From Oscillospiraceae bacterium (GTDB lineage Bacteria; Bacillota_A; Clostridia; Oscillospirales; Oscillospiraceae), in assembly GCA_017627975.1 (NCBI GenBank), contig JAGAFT010000253.1:1-5117 (forward strand): a DNA stretch of 5,117 bases, read 5' to 3'. The notes below the pieces were generated by a model, which had not been told where the DNA came from, did not search any database, and saw only the letters and a list, made by a program, of their open reading frames with translations. Positions 1 to 5,117 of the stretch are shown one piece after another. Position numbers and translations under genes: made by a program. Position 1 is the stretch's first letter. Each line of letters begins with the position of its first letter.

Positions 1-591
1 AAAGCAGGCGAACACCTGCAGCATGTAGACCTGATCCGGTGTGTAATAATACAGAACAGGGTGCTGCTCAAGATAGCCTTCCTGCTTGTAATTGGCGAGA
101 CTGGCGAACATGGAGCCATTGTTCATGTGATGACCGTACAGAATCGTGTTGTCGCCCGAGAGATCCGGCTCACAGACCGCATCCATGAAGATGCTGCCGC
201 TGGCGTTTTCGGTTCCGTTCAGCGTATGATGGAGGTAATACTCGTTGTCCCCGCCCTTCAGAACCGGATAGCTGATGACGGTATCCGGGCTGTAGATCCA
301 GCCGACGACCTGAGAATTCTGGGAGAGCAGCGAATTGAAGTCAACCGAGATCGGACCGGACACAACCGGAGGTGTCTCTTCCACGACTTCAACGGTCGGA
401 GTGGGGGTGGCTTCCGGTGTCGGCTGTGCGCTGACAAACTGCTGGTTCAGATTATCGTATTCCTTGGCCGCCGCGTGATAGCCGTAGAAGGTGTTATATA
501 GCTGATACCCGGCGAAGATGAATACGCCGAGGAACACGCCGCAAAGTATGACGAGAAGACCGCGCCAGAGGGCACGCAAAAAGGCTTTCAT
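1..591 (-). CDS. Class B sortase, N-terminal 197 residues (3' end outside window)
   Basis: This encodes a membrane-bound cysteine transpeptidase that cuts a C-terminal sorting motif on secreted proteins and joins them to the cell wall or to a pilin. Seen: a short basic N-terminus (K2, R6, R10), a membrane helix at about residues 11-31, a Pro/Thr-rich stalk at about 56-77 (QPTPEATPTPT), then the catalytic domain. Class B hallmarks run in order: VVGWIYSPDTVISYPVL (95-111), DNEYYLHH (115-122), SGSIFMD (131-137) and NTILYGHHMNNGSMF (148-162). H154 is the probable catalytic His. The catalytic Cys and Arg normally follow in the C-terminal part and are cut off here; C196 is too early and in the wrong context. 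The ATG at 591-589 has GGAG seven bases upstream and leads straight into the anchor. It is divergent from the large surface-protein gene, which suggests a substrate-enzyme pair. The family call is firm; the substrate is unknown. Confidence 0.93.
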   Translation of the reverse strand, partial: MKAFLRALWRGLLVILCGVFLGVFIFAGYQLYNTFYGYHAAAKEYDNLNQQFVSAQPTPEATPTPTVEVVEETPPVVSGPISVDFNSLLSQNSQVVGWIYSPDTVISYPVLKGGDNEYYLHHTLNGTENASGSIFMDAVCEPDLSGDNTILYGHHMNNGSMFASLANYKQEGYLEQHPVLYYYTPDQVYMLQVFACF

Positions 592-598
592 AATTTGT

Positions 599-602
599 CT
601 CC
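599..602 (-). promoter_or_regulatory. Ribosome binding site of the sortase gene
   Basis: On the minus strand GGAG lies seven bases before the ATG at 591. No other in-frame start nearby has comparable spacing, so this supports the chosen start. Confidence 0.75.
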
Positions 603-629
603 AATCGTAACTGTATTGTAACTTCTTAT

Positions 630-657
630 AGTATACACCGTTTTTTTAAAATGTACA
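630..657 (-). promoter_or_regulatory. Probable sortase promoter (weak -35, good -10)
   Basis: On the minus strand TATACT (635-630) matches five of six bases of the -10 consensus. TGTACA (657-652) lies 16 bases upstream and matches four of six of TTGACA. Runs of A and T at 659-680, including AAAAATTTTT and AAAATTTT, sit just upstream of the -35 and could act as an UP element. The leader would be about 30 bases. AT-rich DNA yields chance matches, so this is only moderately supported. Confidence 0.4.
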
Positions 658-759
658 GAAAAATTTTTCTTAAAATTTTATAGGCGTCGATGGAATGCTG
701 TTTTTGCCTAGAATCGGAGCATCTTTTGCTCTGTGAAAAGCGAATTCAGATTTCTTAAG

Positions 760-788
760 TTGCCTCTGCAGGGAAAGCAGTGTATGAT
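760..788 (+). promoter_or_regulatory. Sigma-A-type promoter of the large surface-protein gene
   Basis: TTGCCT (760-765, four of six consensus bases) and TATGAT (783-788, five of six) are separated by an ideal 17-base spacer. Transcription would begin near 794-796, giving a leader of about 63 bases before the TTG start. This is the best promoter match in the intergenic region on this strand. Confidence 0.6.
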
Positions 789-795
789 AGCACTG
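778..795 (+). promoter_or_regulatory. 5-bp dyad straddling the -10 element, possible operator
   Basis: CAGTG (778-782) and CACTG (791-795) are perfect inverted arms either side of TATGATAG, so they bracket the -10 hexamer of the surface-protein promoter. A repressor bound here would block polymerase. The arms are short and could occur by chance; no regulator gene is in the window. Confidence 0.3.
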
Positions 796-813
796 TAAAA
801 AAGAGCGATTTTT

Positions 814-833
814 AACCGTCCTGCAAAACGGTT
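814..833 (+). promoter_or_regulatory. Leader hairpin upstream of the surface-protein RBS
   Basis: AACCGT (814-819) and ACGGTT (828-833) form a perfect 6-bp stem with an 8-base loop in the predicted 5' leader, ending 13 bases before the Shine-Dalgarno AGG. No U-run follows, so it is not an intrinsic terminator. It could influence mRNA stability or translation. Support is limited to the pairing itself. Confidence 0.35.
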
Positions 834-844
834 CAACTGTTATC

Positions 845-853
845 AGAGGTGAT
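845..853 (+). promoter_or_regulatory. Ribosome binding site that sets the TTG start
   Basis: AGAGGTGAT is a strong match to the anti-Shine-Dalgarno sequence and ends four bases before the TTG at 858. The first in-frame ATG (876) is more than 20 bases from the site, and an in-frame GTG (849) lies inside it. The spacing therefore selects TTG. Confidence 0.75.
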
Positions 854-857
854 TGTT

Positions 858-938
858 TTGAAAACAAAGCCTAAAATGATCAGCGCCCTGCTGGCTGTGC
901 TCCTTATTTTTTCCCTGACCGGAGCTGCGGCTTTTGCG
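858..938 (+). other. Signal peptide coding segment
   Basis: Residues 1-27 show a basic n-region (KTKPK), a hydrophobic core (about 8-20, rich in Leu, Ala, Val and Ile) and an AAAFA end that fits an A-x-A signal peptidase I site before Asp28. There is no lipobox Cys, so this is a Sec-secreted protein rather than a lipoprotein. Confidence 0.88.
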
Positions 939-3900
939 GACCCGGTCCCGGTTCCCGGCGGCGCCGTGCTGAATGTCTCAGTTACGGTAGATCGGGATGA
1001 GATTGTTCCCGGGTCCTATATCGATGGCGAAGGGAATGAGATCCCCTTGGATCCGGACAAGGTGCTCTCAGACGGAGACGCGGTTCCGGTCTGCAGCGTG
1101 AGCTATGTGAGCAGGGACAATCAGGAAATCGGTTATGAAGACAGCCTGATCAATCTCCTGGACCGCGACCGGCAGATCGGCATCCGGCTGACCCCGCTGG
1201 ATGGCTTCTATATCTATGATATCGCGCTGGTCGGCGGAGATTATGCTCCGAGTTCAAAAAGCCTGCTCTCCGCAGCAAAGGCAAAGCTTGGCACCACGAC
1301 CGTCACCCTGTTCCTTTCCGACGTGGCCGGCCCGGAGGGCGGGAGCATTACCATCAACGGCGACTATGTTTCCTCCTGGGGCGTCGGCAGCGATTGCACA
1401 CTGAACGTCTCATGCCGGAGAATCAATGAGAATGTGCAGACCTATGTCAGCTATGACAGCGGCGAGCATTACGCAGAAACCCCGTGGGGCGAGGCCGGAA
1501 ACGGTGCATGGATCTGTTACGCGGCCGACATGCCTCAGACCCTGGTCACCGACGAGAGCGGCACCTGGCAGTTCACCGGATACAAGCTGGTGTATGATAC
1601 AGGCGCGTATCAGGACATCGATGCACAGGATGAGATCCTGGTCTATACGAATGCCACCCTGGTTGCCCAGTGGGAGGACGTCTCGGAGCAGTATCAGGGC
1701 GGCGGCACCGAAGGCGGTGACGACGATTACACCGATTACACCGTGAACACGGATGATTTCAATTACTCCGAGGGCGGAGACCTCGGCCTGGATACTGTGA
1801 TGACCGCCTCCGCGCCGCTCACGCCGCCTGCTGCAATCGTGCAGGCGCCCGGCGCTCAGAAAGAATTTGACGGTTACCCGCTGGAGATGGCCAAAGGATC
1901 GGATGTCACAGTCATCACCGATGAGAAAGGCAATAACTTCAAGGTCGTGATCGACTACGCCGGCAACAGCATCACCGGGATCGGCTCAGTAGAGAACGCG
2001 GTCACTTCTTATGCCATTTACGACATGAACGATACCCTGCTGTTTGACCGGGAGGATCTCGACGCCTTCGGCGGCTTCCGCGCGCTGAACGGCAGCCTGA
2101 CTGTGACCGAACCAAGCTATAAGCAGTATCTCACCGTTCGCGGCGTATCCGCGACCGTAGATGCCGTGAGCGAAGACCAGATGTTCTACGCTGCCGATCT
2201 GGGAGCAGAGCAGGGGTACACCGACGGCTATGCGGCCGAAGGCCTTCTGCCCGGACACTGGATCTCAGGGACGGACATCGTCACCGGTTCCGGCAGCACG
2301 GATTTTGACACCGTGGTGAATGCCGAGGCGGTCCATATCTACATGAACAATGGGATTGAGAACGTGGATGTCACCGCGCTCTATGATGTGCATGCCGAAA
2401 ACGGTCATGTCACGGTGAATGCTTTCGTCCCGGCTCCGACACCGGTGATCCCGGCTGTGACCGTTGAGGCGCCCAGCGCCAGCAAGCCGTTTGACGGCAC
2501 TCCGCTCACGATGGATCCGGGGACGGATGTGACCGTGGTCAACGATGAGCAGGGCCTTACCTACAGGATCGTGCTCAGTTATGCCGGCGGCAGCAGAACA
2601 GAGATCGGCTCCATTGACAATGAAGTCACTTCCTGCGTGATCAACGACGGGAATGACGTGCCGCTGTTCAGCTGGGAAGAGCTTCAGGCTGCGCCGCAGT
2701 TCCGCGTACAGAACGGTACGCTGACCGTTGCTGATCCCGCTGAAAAGCAGACACTGGTTGTTACCGGCATCACTGCCAATGTGACAGTCAAGGCGGCGGA
2801 TCAGACGGTCACGCTGGCTGACTGCAGCGCCGAAGGCTTTTCCGGCGGCTATCGGGTTACCGGCCTGTTCGACGGCCACCGCGTGGTGGGAGAGAACATC
2901 GTCAGCGGGCAGGGAACTGCCCCCGGATTCGACACCGTGGTGAACGCGGAGGCAATTTCGGTTTACAGTGGGGACACGGACGTAACTGCCCTCTATAACA
3001 TTACGCCGGTCAACGGTTATGTTACCGTCACGGTCGAGACGCCCGAACCCTCCACAGAGCCGACCACCTCTCCGGAGCCGAGCACGGAACCGACCACCTC
3101 GCCGGAACCGGAAAAACCGACGGTGCCCAACCTCACGCTGCGCGGCCTCGACGCCAGCAAGGAATTCGACGGCACACCGCTGACCATGCAGGGAGATAAG
3201 GGATATCTGCTCTCCGGTACGATCGGCGAATACAGCATCGCCGTCACCTATAACTCGATTACGGAAATCGGCAGCATGCCTGCCATCAGCAGTTATGAAC
3301 TCCGGGATGCCCAGGGCAATACCGTGTTCACCAAAGCCGAGCTGGATGCCAGCGACAACTTTACGGTGGAGAGCCTCGGCACGCTGACCATCACCAAGCC
3401 GGAACCCACGATCCCGAAGGCGCGCCTGACGGTTCAGCCACTGACCAAGGAATATGACGGCACACCGCTGACCAGAGAGAACAACGGAAACGTCGAAGTT
3501 ACCGACAATCTCGGCGAGTACAGGCTCCGTGTGGAATACAACTCCATCACCGAGCCCGGCAAGGTAGAGGCCCTGTCAAACTATGAACTCGTTGACGGGA
3601 ACGGAAACGTTGTCTTCACCAAGGCACAGCTGGATGCCAGCCCGAACTTCACTGTCAACAACGGCCTTCTGACCGTCAACCCGCGCACCCTGAAACTGAT
3701 CGCCATCTCCGGCATGCTGAACACCAAGGGTGAGAACATCACAGCCTCCAGCCTGAGCACGCCGGACGGCAGCTTCACCAACGGCTATCGTCAGATCGGC
3801 CTGCTGGAGGGCCACCAGCTCTCGGGCAGCTTTGTCCAGGGCAGCGGAAAAGAGAGCTTCAAGACCAGCATCGATCCGGAAGCGGTCCGTATCACTTCGG

Positions 3901-5117
3901 GAGGCTGGGATGTGACCAAGTATTATGACATCCAGACCCAGGACGGCTTTATCACGATCAACGCCCCTACCGCCTATGACCTGATTGTCAATCCGCGCTC
4001 CTACACCTGGACCTATGACGGAACCGCGCACTCGATGCGGGAGTATGATTACAGTGGTCTGGTCAACGGCGACAAGCTTGTCAAGGTCAACTTCAGCAAC
4101 GAAGCCACCATCACGAATGTCGGCACCCAGTCGAACCGCATCACCTCCGTCGAGGTGACCACGGCCACCGGCGGGGATGTGGACGTGAACAAGTATGTTC
4201 TCATCTCCACGCCGGGAACCCTGACGGTGGAGCAGCGTGACCTGACCGTGACGGCCATCTCCGGCTCGCTCACCACGAACGGCACCGAGGTTGTGGCCTC
4301 CAGCCTGAGCACGCCGGACGGCACCTTCAAGAGCGGCTTCAAGGCTGAAGGTTTGGTTCCCGGACACGCGCTTACCGGCAGCTTTGTCACCGGCCGCGGT
4401 ACCACCACCTTCAACACCGGCATCGACCTGAACAACCTGCGGGGTGTCGATGCCTACGGCAACGATGTGACGCGCAACTACAGGATCCGCACCGTAAACG
4501 GCACCATCACCATCAACGCCAGTACCCCGACCCAGCAGCAGAGCAGGGTCGCCCTGTCCATCACGGCCAAGTCCGGCAGCTTCCCCTATGACGGAACGGA
4601 ACACAAGCTCAACGAGTACACCGCCAACGGTCTGGTGGACGGCGATGTGATCGAAAAGGTCACCTTCAAACCGTCTTCCGTGATTACGGATGTGGGAACC
4701 CGCGCCAATGAGATTCAGTCCGTGGTCATCAAGTCTTCTACCGGCGCGGCCGTGGACAACAACAAGTACAACATCAACTACTATTCCGGCACGCTCACCG
4801 TGACCAAGTTCCCCCTGACCCTGACGGCTGTTTCGGACGAAAAGGTCTACGACGGGAAAGCCCTGAACAACAAGAGCGTGAAGGCCACCGCTCTGGCCAA
4901 TTCCAATCAGACCCTCAGCGCGGACTATGAGGTCTTTGACAGCAACGGCAACTCCATCAAGAACGGCCCGGTTGATCCCGGCGTCTATACCAAGAAGGTC
5001 AGCAACGTCAAGATTACCTCCGGCAACACCGATGTCACGGCCAACTATGACATCAAGATGGTAGACGGCACCCTGAAGATCACCGGTTCCTCCGGTGAGA
5101 GCAGCCGTGCAACCACC
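858..5117 (+). CDS. Giant secreted surface protein with MBG/YDG-type repeats, first 1420 residues (3' end outside window)
   Basis: This is probably a wall-displayed adhesin or stalk protein; the function is inferred from architecture only. The frame is open from TTG 858 to the last base with no stop. Order seen: a signal peptide (residues 1-27; basic KTKPK, hydrophobic core, predicted cut after AFA before DPVP); an unrecognised N-terminal region (28 to about 225); an InlB-B-repeat-like segment ending TLVAQW near 272; a Gly/Asp/Tyr-rich linker (281 to about 312); then eleven beta-rich modules from 327 to 1409. F/Y-D-G motifs fall at 337, 545, 770, 866, 1053, 1244 and 1331. A Pro/Thr/Glu linker (732-754) splits the array. 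Six cysteines are spread out (79, 180, 186, 220, 593, 656), none in the later modules. The last ten residues begin a Ser-rich linker. Any LPXTG-like signal would be downstream. The divergent sortase supports wall anchoring but does not prove that it acts on this protein. Confidence 0.92.
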   Translation, partial: MKTKPKMISALLAVLLIFSLTGAAAFADPVPVPGGAVLNVSVTVDRDEIVPGSYIDGEGNEIPLDPDKVLSDGDAVPVCSVSYVSRDNQEIGYEDSLINLLDRDRQIGIRLTPLDGFYIYDIALVGGDYAPSSKSLLSAAKAKLGTTTVTLFLSDVAGPEGGSITINGDYVSSWGVGSDCTLNVSCRRINENVQTYVSYDSGEHYAETPWGEAGNGAWICYAADMPQTLVTDESGTWQFTGYKLVYDTGAYQDIDAQDEILVYTNATLVAQWEDVSEQYQGGGTEGGDDDYTDYTVNTDDFNYSEGGDLGLDTVMTASAPLTPPAAIVQAPGAQKEFDGYPLEMAKGSDVTVITDEKGNNFKVVIDYAGNSITGIGSVENAVTSYAIYDMNDTLLFDREDLDAFGGFRALNGSLTVTEPSYKQYLTVRGVSATVDAVSEDQMFYAADLGAEQGYTDGYAAEGLLPGHWISGTDIVTGSGSTDFDTVVNAEAVHIYMNNGIENVDVTALYDVHAENGHVTVNAFVPAPTPVIPAVTVEAPSASKPFDGTPLTMDPGTDVTVVNDEQGLTYRIVLSYAGGSRTEIGSIDNEVTSCVINDGNDVPLFSWEELQAAPQFRVQNGTLTVADPAEKQTLVVTGITANVTVKAADQTVTLADCSAEGFSGGYRVTGLFDGHRVVGENIVSGQGTAPGFDTVVNAEAISVYSGDTDVTALYNITPVNGYVTVTVETPEPSTEPTTSPEPSTEPTTSPEPEKPTVPNLTLRGLDASKEFDGTPLTMQGDKGYLLSGTIGEYSIAVTYNSITEIGSMPAISSYELRDAQGNTVFTKAELDASDNFTVESLGTLTITKPEPTIPKARLTVQPLTKEYDGTPLTRENNGNVEVTDNLGEYRLRVEYNSITEPGKVEALSNYELVDGNGNVVFTKAQLDASPNFTVNNGLLTVNPRTLKLIAISGMLNTKGENITASSLSTPDGSFTNGYRQIGLLEGHQLSGSFVQGSGKESFKTSIDPEAVRITSGGWDVTKYYDIQTQDGFITINAPTAYDLIVNPRSYTWTYDGTAHSMREYDYSGLVNGDKLVKVNFSNEATITNVGTQSNRITSVEVTTATGGDVDVNKYVLISTPGTLTVEQRDLTVTAISGSLTTNGTEVVASSLSTPDGTFKSGFKAEGLVPGHALTGSFVTGRGTTTFNTGIDLNNLRGVDAYGNDVTRNYRIRTVNGTITINASTPTQQQSRVALSITAKSGSFPYDGTEHKLNEYTANGLVDGDVIEKVTFKPSSVITDVGTRANEIQSVVIKSSTGAAVDNNKYNINYYSGTLTVTKFPLTLTAVSDEKVYDGKALNNKSVKATALANSNQTLSADYEVFDSNGNSIKNGPVDPGVYTKKVSNVKITSGNTDVTANYDIKMVDGTLKITGSSGESSRATT
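939..1697 (+). other. Unrecognised N-terminal region with InlB-B-repeat-like end
   Basis: Residues 28-280 precede the repeat array and match no family I can name over most of their length. The region is mixed-hydrophobicity and beta-prone, with four cysteines (79, 180, 186, 220). Its end, from about 228 to 273 (WQFTGYKL... then YTNATLVAQW), has the W-x-F-x-G and TL-x-AQW spacing of the InlB B-repeat (Flg_new) family found in Gram-positive surface proteins. As the most distal, non-repeated part, it is the likeliest ligand-binding or tip region, which is inference. Confidence 0.5.
1698..1793 (+). other. Gly/Asp/Tyr-rich acidic linker
   Basis: Residues 281-312 begin GGGTEGGDDDYTDYT and continue with Asp, Asn, Tyr and Gly. 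The composition suggests a flexible, highly acidic hinge between the N-terminal region and the repeat stalk. Metal or cation binding by the Asp cluster is possible but not shown. Confidence 0.6.
3051..3110 (+). repeat. Tandem 30-bp repeat encoding STEPTTSPEP twice
   Basis: Units 3051-3080 and 3081-3110 encode identical decapeptides with several synonymous differences (TCC/AGC, ACA/ACG, GAG/GAA, TCT/TCG). The Pro/Thr/Glu-rich spacer (residues 732-751, then EKP) separates module B2 from A3 and resembles the wall-spanning or hinge linkers of Gram-positive surface proteins. Thr and Ser density makes O-glycosylation conceivable. Confidence 0.85.
3168..3186 (+). repeat. 19-bp exact repeat, copy in A3
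   Basis: These bases encode DGTPLT at the core of module A3 and recur exactly at 3456-3474 in A4, 288 bases (96 codons) away. Identity at third positions points to a fairly recent duplication or conversion between A3 and A4. Confidence 0.8.
3456..3474 (+). repeat. 19-bp exact repeat, copy in A4
   Basis: Partner of 3168-3186 and in the same frame. It encodes the DGTPLT core of module A4, directly after Tyr866. Confidence 0.8.
3744..3771 (+). repeat. 28-bp exact repeat, copy in B4
   Basis: These bases encode ASSLSTPDG in module B4 and recur without mismatch at 4296-4323 in B5, 552 bases (184 codons) away and in frame. Similarity continues on both sides with scattered differences. Confidence 0.85.
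4296..4323 (+). repeat. 28-bp exact repeat, copy in B5
   Basis: Partner of 3744-3771 and in the same frame, in module B5. Together the copies mark the A4-B4 and A5-B5 pairs as related by duplication of a two-module unit, or the B halves as having exchanged sequence. Confidence 0.85.

Larger units (their letters stand above)
592..857. other. Divergent intergenic control region
   Basis: This 266-base stretch separates the starts of the two divergent genes and must hold both promoters. The half nearer the sortase (about 620-690) is strongly AT-rich with A and T tracts, in contrast to the GC-rich genes on both sides. The half nearer the surface-protein gene holds its promoter, a dyad over the -10 and a leader hairpin. 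No convincing coding sequence or small RNA gene is visible. Confidence 0.8.
1836..5084 (+). repeat. Eleven-module MBG/YDG-like protein repeat array
   Basis: Residues 327-1409 divide into A1 (327-417), B1 (425-521), A2 (534-624), B2 (633-726), A3 (758-846), A4 (855-941), B4 (945-1035), A5 (1040-1125), B5 (1128-1220), A6 (1231-1316) and B6 (1318-1409). Each ends in a G-x-hydrophobic-T-hydrophobic strand such as GTLTV or GTITI. A modules begin with F/Y-D-G near residue 11-14. A1-A4 share Y-x-(S/G)-x-x-x-x-I/P-G and LDA/LQA-x-x-x-F motifs; A5-A6 share GLV-(N/D)-GD and a VGT-x-x-N motif. B1, B2, B4 and B5 lack YDG but share G-Y/F-x-x-x-GL-x-x-GH and DVT-x-x-Y. Related modules in other surface proteins form extended stalks. 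Boundaries are by eye, good to a few residues. Confidence 0.85.

Noticed and set aside
2..4. Cys196 of the sortase as the catalytic cysteine
   Set aside because: It comes only about 40 residues after the catalytic His and lacks the T-L-x-T-C type context; the true Cys should lie further on, outside the window.
61..501. Plus-strand open frame of 146 codons
   Set aside because: It lies antisense within the sortase coding sequence, whose conserved class B motifs are clear on the other strand.
814..833. Hairpin considered as an intrinsic terminator or attenuator
   Set aside because: The stem is only 6 bp and no U-run follows on the plus strand, so termination is unlikely.
670..867. Minus-strand frame of 65 codons in the intergenic region
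   Set aside because: It overlaps the promoter, leader and start of the large gene, has no good RBS, and encodes no recognisable motif.
876..878. In-frame ATG as the start of the large gene
   Set aside because: It is more than 20 bases from the RBS and would remove the basic n-region of the signal peptide; TTG 858 is correctly spaced.
1201..1746. Two plus-strand frames (1201-1404 and 1426-1746) in another phase
   Set aside because: They overlap the continuous surface-protein frame and read as Arg/Pro/Ser-rich out-of-phase translation.
2265..2879. Minus-strand frame of 204 codons
   Set aside because: It is antisense to modules B1-B2 of the surface protein and has no RBS or recognisable product.
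3051..4323. Repeated short DNA stretches considered as a CRISPR array
   Set aside because: The repeats are in frame, protein-coding, irregularly spaced at module periods and imperfect, with no uniform spacers.
3576..4604. Long minus-strand frame of 342 codons inside the repeat array
   Set aside because: It is antisense to the YDG-type array; its length follows from GC-rich codon bias in repeated sequence, and its translation is low-complexity Gly/Val/Asp-rich without domain motifs.

Overview
The window suggests a GC-rich Gram-positive member of the Bacillota, most likely a Clostridia-type anaerobe such as a gut Lachnospiraceae or Oscillospiraceae relative. The evidence is a class B sortase beside a very large secreted repeat protein, strong AGGAG-type ribosome binding sites, an AT-rich promoter region between GC-rich genes, and Pro/Thr/Glu-rich wall-type linkers. 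This placement is inferred from gene content and composition, not from a marker gene.

Layout: two genes diverge from one 266-base intergenic region, and both run off the window. On the minus strand (591 down to 1) is the N-terminal 197 residues of a class B sortase: a membrane anchor, a Pro/Thr linker, then the sortase fold through the catalytic histidine. Its catalytic cysteine and arginine lie beyond base 1. On the plus strand, a reading frame from a TTG at 858 stays open to the last base (1420 codons, no stop). It encodes a secreted surface protein with a signal peptide, an unrecognised N-terminal region ending in an InlB-B-repeat-like segment, a Gly/Asp/Tyr linker, and then an array of eleven beta-rich modules of about 85-97 residues. 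The modules resemble the MBG/YDG family of bacterial adhesin repeats.

The array is ordered. Modules alternate between an A type, carrying the F/Y-D-G motif, and a B type, which mostly lacks it: A1-B1, A2-B2, Pro/Thr linker, A3, A4-B4, A5-B5, A6-B6. The final B-position module has the YDG motif that the other B modules lack. B4 and B5 share an exact 28-base DNA stretch, and A3 and A4 an exact 19-base stretch, which suggests duplication within the gene.

The intergenic region holds a good sigma-A-type promoter for the plus gene (-35 at 760-765, -10 at 783-788), with a 5-bp dyad straddling its -10. It also holds a possible hairpin in the plus-gene leader and a weaker promoter for the sortase. 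The simplest reading of the pair is a cell-wall display locus in which the sortase may anchor the large protein or another local substrate. The C-terminal sorting signal that would test this is outside the window. No RNA genes, transposons, CRISPR arrays or terminators were seen.
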